Below, one piece after another: positions 49,993 through 64,000 of a stretch of DNA of 64,000 nt. The DNA is from Megalonaias nervosa (Eukaryota; Mollusca; Bivalvia; Unionida; Unionidae). Below the pieces are notes generated by a model. That model made no database searches and was not told the DNA's origin. It saw nothing but the letters and a program-made list of their open reading frames with translations. How positions within the stretch are numbered: position 1 is the stretch's first letter; each line of letters starts with the position of its first letter. A program made the position numbers and the translations under genes. The DNA lies in the NCBI GenBank assembly GCA_016617855.1, contig JAECUM010003627.1:1-64000 (forward strand), given 5' to 3'.

Positions 49993-52905
49993 CTATACAA
50001 CTGAAAGGGCATGTACAATCATATTATCTTTTCCCTTGATGTGTTGATGTCAATATTGTATTTCAGCAACACGGAACTCCACCTCAGCTATATCTGATTT
50101 TTGATTAATAATTTGCTAATGACAGTAATGGGGTTGTGATCGCTGAAGACAATAACAGGAGGCGGAGCTGAACTAACATACACTTCAAAATATTGCAAAG
50201 CCAGTATCAAACGGAAGATATCTTCTCGATCGTGGAATAATATCTTTGGAGCTTGCTTAAACGCACTGGATGATCCACACTATTTGTACCTTCTTGAATC
50301 AATATTCCTCCGACCCCTACATCACCTGCATGAACAGACATTTGAAATAATTGACTGGTATTTGGAGCTAAAGGAATAGGCACACTTTAAAGAATAGCTT
50401 TTAATTTGTGAAAAGATTCCTGACATTTGCAAATTTGGAGTTTCAGCAATTATGGAGAAATTTTGACGCAATTTCCCAATATATCCGTCCATACCCAAAC
50501 GTCGCATCAATTTTGTTTCACTAATAGGCAGTAGGAATTGGGAAACAGCATTGGCTGTAACTTCTACAGGTTTATCTTTGCTGTGCGTCATGAATAACTG
50601 GGCTATCTGTACTCTAACATATTTATGTGACGAAGTGGTTTCTGTTTCCTCCTCCCAGGAGACTTAATGATGTATTGTAAGCCTTTTGTTTTCTTTTAAA
50701 TTGTGTTAGAACATGGACGTTTGCCGATGATGATTTTTAGGTATGGACAAGAGAGACAACACGGGGTGAAAATTACTATCCTTTGTATTTTTGTCATACT
50801 TTAATGCCATTTTTGACTGAGCAGATTGAAAGTTCGTTCTTGCTACTTCACAATCATTTGACAAATTATGTTTGAAATCGGGGACATAGTCAACAAGATT
50901 AATCTTATAATCATTATTTGAAATAAGTTTCTCTTTTACTAACTTCAATCGCCCACAAATAGTATGTCCCTAAGCTATTTCATGGAAATACTTCTCAGTG
51001 AATCTGGAACTGATTCCATAATAGCAAACAACATTAAATAGAAAACCTAATATCCGTATTTTCCTATAACAAAGCAACATGACCGGTTCATACCCTCTAC
51101 TACTAATCAAATTTTACCAAATCATCTTGACTTTCAGGGTGATAGGCAGATGACATAAACTGCTTTATGCCTAATGTAGGCATATAGTGCTTGAAAAATC
51201 CAGACATAAAGCTTAAGCCTTGATCAGATTGGATAGATTTATGAAAGCCAACAATTGATGACGAATACATATCGGTTACCTAACTTTGTCTTAGAGGACA
51301 AACACGTTCTACCATTAGTACTCTAAATTGTTCATCAAATGCGGGAATAGGTCGCAGATAAGCCTTAGGTATCTTTCCTATCTTTTGACAAGTGTGGCAA
51401 GATCTACAGAACTTAAAAACCTCACTTGGTACCTTCGGCCAATAAAAATGAGTTAAGATCTTGTGATTAGTTTTATTGACTCCTAAATGATCGTCAAGGG
51501 AGTTACTTGGGCTAGACTAAAAATTTTCAGTCGATATGTCCTCGGACCGACAGTTTGATAGATCACCGACCACTCGTCACCAACGGGTGCTGCAAGTAGC
51601 CTCAATTTTAAGGACCCCTTTTTCTCAAAATATTAAACTGAACTTGTAAGGCTTCACGTTTGCCAATATCCCTCTGGAACAAGCAGGGGATTTCGGTATC
51701 TCATTCCAGTTCGACAATGAGTGATAGTATTTTCTCGCAGATGTTAGAATAGAGATAATGAGTAGTAAAAAATGATCAACACTATAATCAAAATTTACCT
51801 CATAAAAAGGGTGACCAATAAATGAATCAGCTAAATGATTCTTTTCCTCTTGATCAACATCATTTTCAATAGGTCATTTTGCAATAGTTCTGGTAACTGC
51901 ACAAACAGGATATCACTCAGGGATTTCAAGTCAACATGATGACCTTTCTTATCAAAACAAGATTTGTCAGTAGTTAGTTCATTTCCTGGTAATGGATGGA
52001 TGACATCAATGGAAACAGAATTCTCTGCTCTGCCTGCCTCGGGTCCAAAGACTAAATATGACGCCGGCTTGACACAATGGAGGGGAAAATTTACACAAAA
52101 CCGCACTCAACTCCCTGAAAAATGCACCTCAGAGAAAGGCAAATTATCTGATAATAATAGACTCCCAGGAGCTCATATGTCCAATACTATTTTAATAGTG
52201 ATATGGTTGGCATAATAGCAAATTGGTTATATAGAACTCATCGACACCAGTGGTTCATATTACCTTATAACGAAATCAGAATGGGGTTTTGTTTACCGAA
52301 CCAATATATTGTGTTCAAAGCAAACTATGACCTATCTGAGGTAAAAGCATTTGGAATAGCTCGGTATTTATTCTGTTGTTTATTATCCAACCTGACTTGC
52401 CCTTTCCTATTTACCAGAAGTGCAAATATGTGGAGATAAGTATTTCTGATTAGTTTTATCGAACGTTTGGTTTCCACAAGTTGGGCCAGATTGTCCAGTT
52501 TCTTTCCTAAGGTCCTAAACCTTTGACGAGATGCCTAACCCTTCAACCACATCATAATCAGCTCTTTATTTTACCGACAGTAAAATTTAGACTTGACGGG
52601 CATTGCAATAAGTATACGTTGTAATATTAAAGTTCAACGCTATCTTGGTCGTTTCAAGTTGTCAGCACTTTTTGCAAAGGGTGAAAAGTATTTATCAACC
52701 TCTTGTTCTTAAAAAAGGATTACTATCCTTATGTTTCTGGTGATATCAAAACCTGAACGTAAGTGTAACGGGGAAGAGTGTTTTCTATTTGACAGTTCTA
52801 ATTCTTTTAATCTATATTGCATTCTTTTTCTTATTTCTGCATTTACATACGCATTTCCGTCTCCATCTTTCTCTCTGTATTTGATTTTGAATGGTAGCAC
52901 TGAGG
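49993..52905 (-). mobile_element. Decayed Ty3/gypsy (Gmr1-like order) retrotransposon, copy B
   Basis: Same order and same missing polymerase palm as copy A. Gag with SCAN-like remnants lies at about 52900-52345. The protease region lies at 52106-51831 and lacks a short stretch present in A. Integrase spans about 51600-50690, with its zinc finger still reading 'FCRSCHTCQK' near 51418-51390 and the core with 'QSDQG' and HPES. RT thumb and RNase H span about 50640-49993. Copy B also keeps 'TSREK' near the RNase H end, where copy A has lost a few bases. It is non-functional: stops and shifts occur in every domain. Confidence 0.85.
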
Positions 52906-54977
52906 CACAAACACCTTTAAGTTTAAACGAAAGGATGGGTAGTGATCATTCAAATTTTACGACATAATTTACATACAACAATCTTAGCAAACTCTTTGAG
53001 AAGAAATTAGACAGCAGAGATCAACATTAAGATAATATAATAAAAGCCATGTATAATTGTTTCTTAAATATCGCTGATTAGAATTAATTAAAAGAGATCA
53101 TTCAATTATATTGCCTCTTTTTATTTTTTGCACATAGTTTTGATGCACCTTTAAATTCCGCAGACAAAAGTAAGACTAAAATGCTTGAAAGGCTTCTAAA
53201 AAATACAGACAAACCGTGATACACGTTTATTCATATATTAAGGGAACAAAACCTGTTTCTAAGGGTTCATATAATTATGAAACTTTTGTCTACCTATCTA
53301 CAAATTCGTATGCACTGCTGAAAAGAAAAGAAAACCAAACTAAATAAACAATTAAACCACTTCTTTGCAAACACTGCTCAAAACAGAATTTGCGATCCAC
53401 TTTTTAATAATCCCATTGATCTTTAAAAGACCTTTAAAATACTTCTTATAAAAATACACACACAGAAGTTAAAACATTTTCATGGAAGGCATTCTAGTAT
53501 ATAGCCTTTCAGGCCTAATGCTGATCCGCCATCCTATACGGCTAGTTTTGAAAAAAAAGCTTGATTTCTACTACGAAGCTGTATATGTTTGGTTTTTTTT
53601 TTCGATCAAACCCTTTCTTATAAACACTCTAGGTTATATTGAATTTTCTTGTGTAGTTTTCACATTCAACAATAGTAAATACAGTTTATCTTATTTTCTA
53701 ATTTAGTAATTTAAAACATATATTTTCCATGTTTATGAGATTCCCAACCCACACACTACTGGTATGTCATATGAATTTGGTATCAATAAGGAATTTATAT
53801 AAAGAAAGGACCCCGAAGTTTCCTCCGTAACAGTTATTCAGATGCTTAGTAGATTTGATGATCTCAGACAATTACGTAAATTTTTCGTCTCATGTAAATT
53901 TATTCATATGGTACACATATATATGCATAAATCTTGACTTTTATTTGCAATTCATGTCCTGTTTAACTTTAAATATCCCACCAAGTTCAAATTTAATAAA
54001 GTCTCTTTATGTTATGTTTAAAACGTGGTTTTCTCACCTACACGTACTACATTTTGGATTGAGTATCTTTCAATGAGTTAAATTTACATCGCGTAAGAAT
54101 TGGAACAGTTAACTCCTTTGATTAGTCAGTTTGTTTTCGCTAATATTGTTTTCTCGGTCCTCAAAATGTGAAACAAATTCTTAACAAGTTTGAATTTAAC
54201 TTACTAAATCTTCTAACATAATGGAATGAAACACGAATAAACTTAAAAACAAGATGCAAATAAGGTGGTTGACTTTATCAGTGCATACAAGGAAAGCTTT
54301 CACGAATGATACATCATTTCAAAACACCAGAATTAAAACCATCCACTAAAGTCTCAAACCTACCCTGACAAGTAACCGACATGCTTTCAGCTTGACTGAT
54401 TTTAAGCGAGATGCAAGAGATAACCTTTGTTGACCCGGCAATTGTTATTTACAACGTGTTAAGGTATGTCTGACGGATGGGCGTAGAAGGAGATCCATTA
54501 ATCAATCATAACCTTTGGATTAGCCTATGCTAATACATAAGCTTTGTCTAGAAAATTGGTGCTCATAGATACAATCATCACTCTATCATTCTGGCATCCT
54601 TACTTTTCAAGTAGTTTAACTAAAAAATATAGATGAGTTTTAAAATATTACTCTGTATTATTTGAGCTTAGAACGAACCTATTCTGACATGAAATAAGAA
54701 ATGTAAACCCTTACAATTTTCTGTGTAGTAATGCATGTTATTTACGAGGAAGATTGCATAGTAACTGAATAGAAAGGAAGTTAAGGTTCCATGCACGACA
54801 TTATATCAATTCAGTTATGACACAAAACAAATGACGTTTAATTTTAAAGTGTAACGATATAAAAAAGGCCTACTGGTTTTTAATATTAAAAGCGAATATA
54901 CACTACTATATCGGGCTTTGAATATAATGCACGTCCACAGGCATGCATTAGGCAGCAGCATGTGCAATGTTTATGTA

Positions 54978-54978
<1 letters not shown>
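52906..54978. other. Non-coding part of repeat copy B
   Basis: Counterpart of 4861-6925. No gene recognised. The frame at 53855-54076 is shared with copy A but has no family resemblance. Confidence 0.5.

Positions 54979-55026
<48 letters not shown>
54979..55026. repeat. (CA)24 microsatellite, copy B
   Basis: Exactly as long as the copy A tract at 6926-6973. Confidence 0.98.
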
Positions 55027-55029
<3 letters not shown>

Positions 55030-57691
55030 ATATATATAATTGTTGTGTATGCATTAACATGTAAACCGCTGTCTCTATAAAAGATATACACTATTAATAT
55101 GCGTGTAACCTTTTCACCGCCTCACTGGTGTCTCGTTTATAAAAATTAAGGATCATAATATTACAACGTATACGTGAGTTTTTAAATGACGTCATAAGGG
55201 AAAAATGAAATTTATAACAGCAACCTTCAAAGAAAGAAAGTAAAGCTGCGAAGACCAATCAAGCATCGGAAGTCAAACTATTGAACTCTGTAGTTACTAG
55301 TTCAGTACTTAATGAATGTACGATTGTTTTGTCACAGTCTTTATTACGTTTACAGGAACAACGTAACTGAGCTACTTTCCTGATATCTATTCCTCATACG
55401 GCCTTCAGTGAGCATATGTTACTGCGAGAAACCAAACCAGAAAGCAAAACTGAGATTTTCATATTTTGTCCAATGTCGACGTGTTTCAGAATATAAAACT
55501 TGCTATAGTCATGGGAAGGCTATTGAGAAAGTAGTTCCAATGAGTTCTTTCGACGAATCCGGACAAACACGAATGTCGTATTGTATATATTATATACCGC
55601 CTCGTTAACGCTCTCTAAATAGTTTTAGTTCTACCATATGAATGCAATGCAAAACGAATTCAGATTTATAAAAGTTCGATTAACTGCCTAAACTTACATG
55701 TGTTAGACGTCAAAAAAGAAATCTGAGTATTTCTAATCTGGTTGTGTGGTACGGAAATACTAATGGATCAGCTGTATCGAACGCGAAATAAAGCATGCAA
55801 GATTAAATATGTATGCAACAAAGACCGGTATATCAAAGTTTGGGAGAGTTATCAACTGATATTTATTAAAATCTTATATAAGTTAATAGTTCTATCGAAA
55901 AGGTAATGTTGAATATCGGAGAAAAGTGTTGCACGTGATTACAAAGGGGAAAAACACAATGAACAAGTTTTATTGTTGATATGAAAAAGTCATGTAACAG
56001 GCAATAATATAGTGATACTAATGTTTTACAAGAGCTGGATAAATCTGCTTTACATAAAGGTTATAGATTTTATAAACTCCCTTGAAAAGCGTTAAAACAT
56101 CTGATTAAAACTGCTAGAACAAGCAAAATGACATAACACCAAAACTGTCAATATCAGCATTGCAGCCATATCAAGCAAACTTACTAGACCGTTCATGTTA
56201 CCAGACAATGTTGTTTAGTAGATAGCTCTTACAAATAACATATTTCATGCCCGGTTTGACTTAGTTGTCTCTTATTATGTAAAAGCAATATTTTCTGAAA
56301 TGAATATTGCACACAAAATTCGCTTTAGTTGTATCTATTTACCTCTGGATGGATTTCTTTTCTGAACAGACCTAAACTTTTAAAATACCTCAACCAATTA
56401 GTTTTAATAAGCCGAAAGGGACGAGGGGTTGAAACTAATGAACAAAAGGTGAAGCAATCTAAAATGCTTGTACCATTCGATGGTGAGTGTTAACTGCTCT
56501 ATCATAGAATGCATCAATGAGATTTAAGATCTGCTAAAAAAAACTTGCAAACGCATAAAAATGGACAGGAAATTAGAAAGAAATGTTTTATTCGAGTTCA
56601 ATATAAGTATTTCAAAATTGTTTTTAACTATGATTTTCATTATTGATTCAACACAGTGTATACAAGCATATGCAGTGCCTTAATGTCAACATCTGCTAAT
56701 ATGTCGATCGCAAATTTCCATATATTGGAAAATATGTTTAAGCGTTGAATAATGCCTATCTCTCATTAATCAATAAAATGTCATTAATGTTTACTGTTTT
56801 GCGATAGACAAACGATGTTGAGTACATTGCTTAAGGTTCATGTAGTCTTTGTTACGTTTTCATACAGTACGCAGTCCATCGATTTGTCGTAATGCCAAAG
56901 AAATCAGATGAACAAATATGCTGTCTACATCACCTTCATAATATAAGAAGTGAATGTGATTCCAATGAAGGAGACTAGCTCCTATAAATCAAAGAAATAA
57001 TATACATTCACACAAGATGATATCTTTATTATATTCGTGTATGCAGAATCTACATAGTCGGAAGTATATTCCAATACACAGGTAGATATCTCTCAGTTAT
57101 TTTCGTTAATAGCTGCTCTCTGCTCTAATATACGGCATCTGAGTAAAAAAGCATGAATTTTCATGCAATCGTATAATCAAACATTCATGAACTATAACGT
57201 ATTTACTCTCCTCTCTCTGTTGAAGAGGACCATCAACTATTTCACCTGATCGTTTCAGTTCTGCAATCGTTCTTCTCGTAAACTTTGAAAGTCTTCAGCA
57301 TTGTCGTAAAACGTTGTTTTGCTTAGTGTGTACGATGATCTGGACTGATGATCACGCTGCACAATATTTGATCATGATTATGACTTACAAAAGATTCCTA
57401 TATAGTTTGTATTTTAGACAGCAAAGCATGCGAGCATAAATTGAGAAAGTAGAGTGGAGTAGTGGGTGTCTTGGAGATAATAATCCATCTCACTATTTAC
57501 ATACTACCTGGTTGGGAAGTTAGTAATAATTGCTAAATCTCATTTTTGAAGAAATGGGTTGTAGAGTAAAGTTCTGCTTTCTCCAATGAGAAGTACGCAC
57601 CTAGTCAAGATAAAAAAAATGAGCGATCAGAAAGAAGAAATTAAGTGTATAAAAATAACAGTGTACTATTGTCCAGCTGATAAAGTACAAA
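55027..57691. other. Non-coding remainder of repeat copy B
   Basis: Counterpart of 6974-9647, with renewed divergence from 55316 on. No gene recognised. Confidence 0.5.
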
Positions 57692-58357
57692 GTTAACCGT
57701 TGCAGCCTTAGAACTGAGTGAACCGTGTTGCTGGTCAAGTAGCAGACGATCGGGCGTTGCTGACCGAATTGGTGGGCGCTGATTGATTGATTTACCAAGG
57801 AATTGAATGGTGGTCGGTGACTACTTGTAATGATACATACTTAATTGACCAGTGTGACTGGTAGCCCAAGTGTGGTTTTGACGGAGTGTTTTTGCGTTAC
57901 TCCATGTATGTAATCTTTTAGCCGTGGGCTAATTTTGGGGTTTTGTTGTACCCATTGTTTTGGGAGTGTATAAGATATTGTTGCATAATATCTCTCCAAT
58001 CAATTCACCACATTTTACTATTTGAGTAAAACAATCGCATTTTTCACTAGTTGAGTGAATACATCATTTTTTTTACTATTGAGTAAAACACCCATTATTT
58101 TCATCGTGTGAAATTGCTGTGATTTGTTCACCTTTGTCCTTGTACTATGTAAGGTCATTCATGTGTATTTACGTTTGTTGCATTTTTAGGTTTCGTGCGT
58201 AGTATGCTAATTTGTCCAATATTTGGACCCATACACGCACGTATCAATCATATTTATTTTCTTATTTAAATCATACATCAATAAACATTATATTTGTATT
58301 ACCATCAACAGTGTTCTGTTTTTAAGTCCGAAATCCTAACTCGGTTATCTTGTTACA
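57692..58357 (+). mobile_element. LTR-like segment of unknown family
   Basis: The sequence abruptly replaces the long repeat at 57692 and ends 'ttatcttgttaca' before (AAT)n. Within it, 'tgtaatgatacat' near 57827 could be a 5' LTR terminus and 'tgttaca' at 58351-58357 the 3' terminus. 'caataaacattata' near 58270 could be the poly(A) signal, about 80 bases before the end, as in many LTRs. No target-site duplication or neighbouring retroelement domains are seen. It contains the hairpin row at 57974-58113. Confidence 0.35.
57974..58113 (+). other. Row of five regularly spaced small hairpins
   Basis: The stems are 57974-57992 (gatatt/aatatc), 58013-58031 (ttttact/agtaaaa), 58043-58059 (ttcact/agtgaa), 58071-58088 (ttttact/agtaaaa) and 58099-58113 (tttca/tgaaa), with loops of 4-7 bases. 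The last four are 27-29 bases apart centre to centre. The three middle ones share the pattern ACT-loop-AGT with an A+T-rich base. Confidence 0.75.
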
Positions 58358-58408
<51 letters not shown>

Positions 58409-58420
58409 TAATAATAATAA
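58358..58420. repeat. (AAT)n microsatellite
   Basis: About twenty AAT units with one interruption, fused to the inverted LINE/SINE 3' end that follows. Confidence 0.95.
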
Positions 58421-58520
58421 AGACTTTATTTAGAGAAGGCAACTCAATTATTTAGAGAACTAATCTACCTTGAGGCCCTCAATCTGTTATGTTGAATATA
58501 TACAGTATATACAACATGAT
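58400..58520 (-). mobile_element. 3' end of a (TTA)-tailed LINE or SINE, minus strand
   Basis: On the minus strand, 'tctctaaataaagtcttta' leads into (TTA)n, the same terminus as at 140-199 and 48835-48910. The body upstream on that strand differs from theirs ('gggcctcaaggtagatt'), so this is a related but distinct subfamily. Confidence 0.5.
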
Positions 58521-60299
58521 GTGAAGAATCTGGCTTGACACTAAATAAAGAGTTTTTAAAAATCAAAGTATCAAGCCTGGAACATATGCACAGGCATCTG
58601 TGAACAAATAAACATGTATAAAATTTTATCCTGCATTGAAAAATTCAACTGTGAAAATGATGCAAAATTACAGAAAAGCATCCATTTGAGACGCTGATTA
58701 TGAAAACAAGAAATGCTAGGAGCCTGCTTTATGTCACAGTTGTACTGCAGACTTGATTTTTGATCATAAATGTACCACCTATGATGCTGTTGTGGTCTCT
58801 TGAAGTAGCCTTTCTTCCATAAGTAGCCGTGACAAAGGTTTATCATGATATAATTACTCATATTTTACACTGAATTTTAACACACCTTGAATATTTGGTA
58901 ATATACACAACAATACCACTCAGGATATTGAAGGATGATTCTACTTGTGGGCCAAAAATATTCCGCAAAGATATGATTATCTTTGATAGACATGGGTATC
59001 TGGCAACAGTATCAACAATTCCCACCAGTGATCTATACGTTGTCCCTCCTTAAATTCTGGAAGTTAATCAGTTTGGATTTATAAAACTTCAAAATCATCC
59101 GGGTTCAATTCCTTGTTAGCACGTTAGCCGCTGCTGTAAAGCTCCTTATGGCACAAAAAGCAAAATGCTAGCCCTGGAGTTAAGTTTTCATATAGATTGA
59201 CCAATTACGTTCCCATCGACTTTGCATTCAACCTATTCTCACTGCCGCACAATTTTTAAATGGTTATTCGAACTCGTATCCCGCTCGAAAATTCGAATCG
59301 CCATGTTTAGCAAGCATGATTATTCCCATCAGTTTCCGTTACGCGATGATTCATTGGGCAAGTACAAAATTTTGACCAGTCAGAAAGCTCTTTACGGCGA
59401 TCATCTGTTACATAATAAACGGAACAAATACCTATTAGAAACCTCGTTGCAGAATGGGAACGGATAGATATTTTTAAGTTATTTTAAACAAAAGAGTTTC
59501 GGAGACAATATTAAATAAAGGATCCCTATCGAGGAGAATCAGATTCAGGTCAGGAAAATCGAAATTCTGCTTGAAGACGGAAAACAAGAAAACTTGTTTT
59601 AAGGCAGTTAAATCCAATTGAAGTTAAACAAAAATACAACAACAAAAACAGCAAAAATTTGAGAAAGAAATGTAACAAAAAAGATGTGGGAAGAAGTTAT
59701 TGTACCTAAAATAAACAATAAAATTCAAATTGTACAAGAAACAAAAAATAAATTTTATTATATGTTATTGATATTTTCTATTTAAATGTCAGTAGTATTA
59801 CAATCACAAAATATCACAAATTTGTGTATCCAAACAGAGTTGAATCTGATTGATTTTTATGGAAATATAAAGTTTTTCTGAGTTTTTGAGCCACAGTGAA
59901 GCTAAAGTAAGACCATAGAAGCAAGTAATGGAGTTTTCCATTCCAGATCCATATTGTGTATAACTGAGACATTAAGTATCAACATATAATTGGTGGTTTA
60001 TCAAGTGCATAAGAATTTGTACTACCAGATATTAATATTCTGATCATGTTTACATCTTCTCTACCTTTTTGGTCATGTCTTTGCCTGTTTCTAAACATCT
60101 GTGGAAATAAATTAAAGAAAACTGGCATGCATGTGTTTCTTCAAATTTATATGAGTATATATTCATCCTTCCATAACAGCTACACTAACATATACATTTA
60201 CTCTAACTCCCACCAATATTTCTATTTGAAACAGATAGTTTAGGTTATTAATTCTTCAGAGAGTTTTTTCCATGTTGCTATAACAAATGAGTCTGTTTT
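58521..60299. other. No recognisable gene
   Basis: AT-rich. The frame 59222-59467 (81 codons, fairly charged) lies in a locally less AT-rich patch but matches no family I know. The minus-strand frame 58861-58571 may be LINE 3' UTR. Confidence 0.4.
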
Positions 60300-60490
60300 C
60301 GACATGGAAAAAAGTGCTTATGGATTAAAGTTGCAAATTTATTCCATATGGAATTTTCACTTGCTGTGAAGTACTTATGGAACTGATATGGAATAAATTG
60401 TCTGATTCCATAAGTTTTTCAGTCCATATCTCTTCCATACGGATTCCTGAAGTATTCCATATGGAATCCATGAGAAATTTCTGTACGGGA
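60300..60490. repeat. Palindrome cluster built on 'ATTCCATATGGAAT'
   Basis: The 14-base palindrome occurs at 60351-60364 and 60454-60467. Between them are 'acttatggaact' and its near complement 'gattccataagt', plus further 'ccata' and 'tatgg' words. This could be the relic of a small foldback element. Confidence 0.6.
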
Positions 60491-61766
<1,276 letters not shown>

Positions 61767-64000
61767 TGTTTTGGTAGGTGTGTGTGTGTACAATGATATG
61801 TCAGATTTGATAGAATTAAAATATTCTATTTTTATTTTATATAAACAAACTATACCCAAAATATTACTCGAGAGGGACAAAATGAGAGATATTAACATGG
61901 TCTAAAAATATTAATGATGTGTTTTAGTTTTTCAAGGACAGTTGGCAATAAGATTTAAAACATGAAATTTGATTGTGTTGCAGCAGAATATATGATGTAA
62001 TATTTTTTATGGAATTTTTTCTGATTGCCACACACATACAAATACAAATCTGTTTGCTAATGTATTAATGATTTATTTACATGAGGCATGGCTCTGTTAA
62101 AAGGCGTATGTATTGTAAATTTATACCAAATCTTGTCTATCTCTCCATGACCATGTATTTCACAGTTGTTCACCAAAATAAATGCAATGTTTTAAAAACT
62201 TTTTATTAAGGTTTAAATAAAAAACTGTTCTCAAACTTGTTTTACATTTATAATTGTCTTACAATGAGTGAATTAAAATAATATATCTAGACTAATCAAT
62301 AATATACTGTTCTGAGGAATGATAAAGTCCAAGGATAACCAAATATCGGGACCAGGTTTTTCTGTGGCTCCACCTCTTGGAAAGATAATTGGCTACGATT
62401 CCTCATTGAAGCATATTCAAACATGTCATAATTCTTGCGTGCAGGAACAAACACTGCTGTTTCACAATGTGACCAGAAACATTATATTTTTCATTTCTTC
62501 ATACAAAATATTTGAAAACAGTTGAACAGATTCATTGCACTTGGTAACCATTTTATTAGTCTTATGTGAATTGAGTCTTTAATAATGATTCTTAAATGTT
62601 TTTAACTATTTTGTCATATTAAATATAGTGTTGTGTGCATTTAAAAAGTTTTATAGAAATTATAACTAAGCAACTGTACATTGAATTTTTGTATCATTAG
62701 CTGAAATGAAGATTATGCTTAAGGTGGAGATGGAATTTAGTATGAATATGTTGAATTGCTCCTATTCTTAATGTTTGGAAAGTTGTACTCTCTTTAAACT
62801 GCATTGTTTGAGGAAACACTATAGGCATTTACAGGCAGCTATTGCTCAGTATGACTGGCCACATTTATTTTCAAAACTAGGTTAATTGCCTGTCTTGGGA
62901 TGGGAATTGTTTTTAAAAAGTATACAAAAAAGTTAAGAAATTAGGATGCTTAAAAGAAAGTTTGAAGATAAAAATACAAAACAAAAAGTAATGCAAAATT
63001 TGGGATGAAACTCGCAACCTTTTGTTGTACAGTAATCAAACTGACAAAGTTAGTCACGAAGACCTGGTCGTATGCTCCTATTATTACAAATATCTCTTTG
63101 CCTTTAGTTAATACTTCCTCATAATTTTGATCATACAGTCATGAAATTTGTTGAGATTATTCATTTTAAGTGTTTGTTTTACCCATCTACAAAAAAGGTA
63201 GGACCGTGACCTACATTTCAGGTTCAGTTAATTATTGTCTTTTTTAAAAATTAAACTCACTTTCTGAGATCTTGGATACTGTTGCATGTTATTTTTTGAA
63301 ACATTTTTTAAAATATTTATTAACTGTACCAATTATTAGCAAGAGTTGATCAAAGCAATTTATTTAACATTTGTGCATGTTTATCTGAAAAAAAAAGCAA
63401 TGACACTGATCATTATATACGTTTTCATTCATCATTGGTAAAAATAGGTCTCCTTGACCTAGTATGTTCCATTAATTAAAAATATCATTGATCTCAGTAT
63501 TTTGTTCACTTAAACTGTTGTATGCAGTTATAAAACTTCATAGAAGCATTCATTTTCAAGGAGCATGGCACATCATTGAAAAAGGTGGCTACAATGAAAT
63601 ACTTTGAACATCTACTGAATTTGTAAAGCTACAATGTTTAACTCCATTTCTCTTAACTTTTTGCCTCACAGGCATTAAATGCATTTTGTCTATTCATTTC
63701 TATGCACACATGTATATTAAATATTTGAAAAGGTGTATACAATGACCTGTTCTATTTCTGAGTTGTCTTTGCTTAGTATTTGGGGAAACAAAAGTACTAC
63801 AGCTTTGTAAAAGTCAGAAAGGAGCTTGTGATTTATTTATATTTTCGTTGGATATAGCAGAGTAGATAATCTTTAATTTAAACAGTACTTTGAAGATTAC
63901 GTGAATTTATTCAAGGCTTTAGATGTATAACTAATTCTCTCAGATTATGCGAAACCTTCAAGGACTTATGTGATATTCTACGTTCACGGGATTACATTGA
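61767..64000. other. No recognisable feature to the window edge
   Basis: Very AT-rich sequence without gene, RNA or repeat that I can name. The frame 62319-62525 is short and featureless. Confidence 0.4.

Larger units (their letters stand above)
48693..57691 (+). repeat. Long direct repeat, copy B
   Basis: Second copy of 1-9647, same orientation. It ends at about 57691, where it meets an LTR-like segment. It carries the ~80 bases (49328-49405) missing from copy A and lacks the ~780 bases unique to A. It keeps some residues of the retroelement that A has lost. The section 53963-55315 matches 5910-7262 at a constant offset with one cluster of about six mismatches, while the sections on both sides differ by a few percent. 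Confidence 0.95.

Overview
The window looks like gene-poor nuclear DNA from a metazoan, most likely a bivalve mollusc. The basis is very AT-rich, intron-style sequence full of microsatellites, tRNA-derived SINEs ending in (CA)n or in an 'AAACCCCAA' tail, a decayed Ty3/gypsy element with an INT-before-RT domain order, and decayed Patched-domain (PTCHD) membrane-protein genes. The lineage is inferred from repeat style and not proven. I find no intact protein-coding gene. Most open frames are chance.

Layout. (1) 1-9647 is a long segment repeated at 48693-57691, direct orientation, about 48 kb apart. Both copies carry a 43-bp minisatellite and a dead minus-strand Ty3/gypsy element (gag with a SCAN-like region, protease, integrase, then RT thumb/RNase H). 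Divergence is a few percent by eye, except for a ~1.35-kb block (5910-7262 and 53963-55315) that is nearly identical, including a (CA)24 tract. (2) 9648-16270 holds a 938-bp solo LTR, a tRNA-Pro-type SINE and an unidentified degraded single-pass membrane-protein-like gene. (3) 16923-20638 is a PTCHD pseudogene with exon-intron structure, followed at 21.9 kb by an old relative of the same minisatellite region. (4) 22-36 kb is transposon debris: a second solo LTR, an inverted array of 'TTCGGCCCAA' motifs, three more SINEs, a SINE-like relic, a ~340-bp palindromic element and a decayed LTR piece. (5) 36.3-41.5 kb has nothing I can name; 41573-42489 is a third LTR, inverted. (6) 43355-45132 is a second PTCHD copy, better preserved in its 3' half but lacking the end of exon 1 and exons 2-3, and frameshifted. 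(7) 47.9-48.9 kb is a decayed LINE whose 3' tail begins the second long repeat copy. (8) 57.7-64 kb has an LTR-like segment with a row of five small hairpins, an (AAT)n tract with a LINE/SINE 3' end, a palindrome cluster, a long (GA)n and AT-rich sequence.

Read together, the PTCHD copies and the minisatellite segments are same-orientation repeats in the order gene, then minisatellite. This suggests an old tandem array of a PTCHD unit that then decayed and was invaded by transposons. It predicts another PTCHD copy just left of the window.
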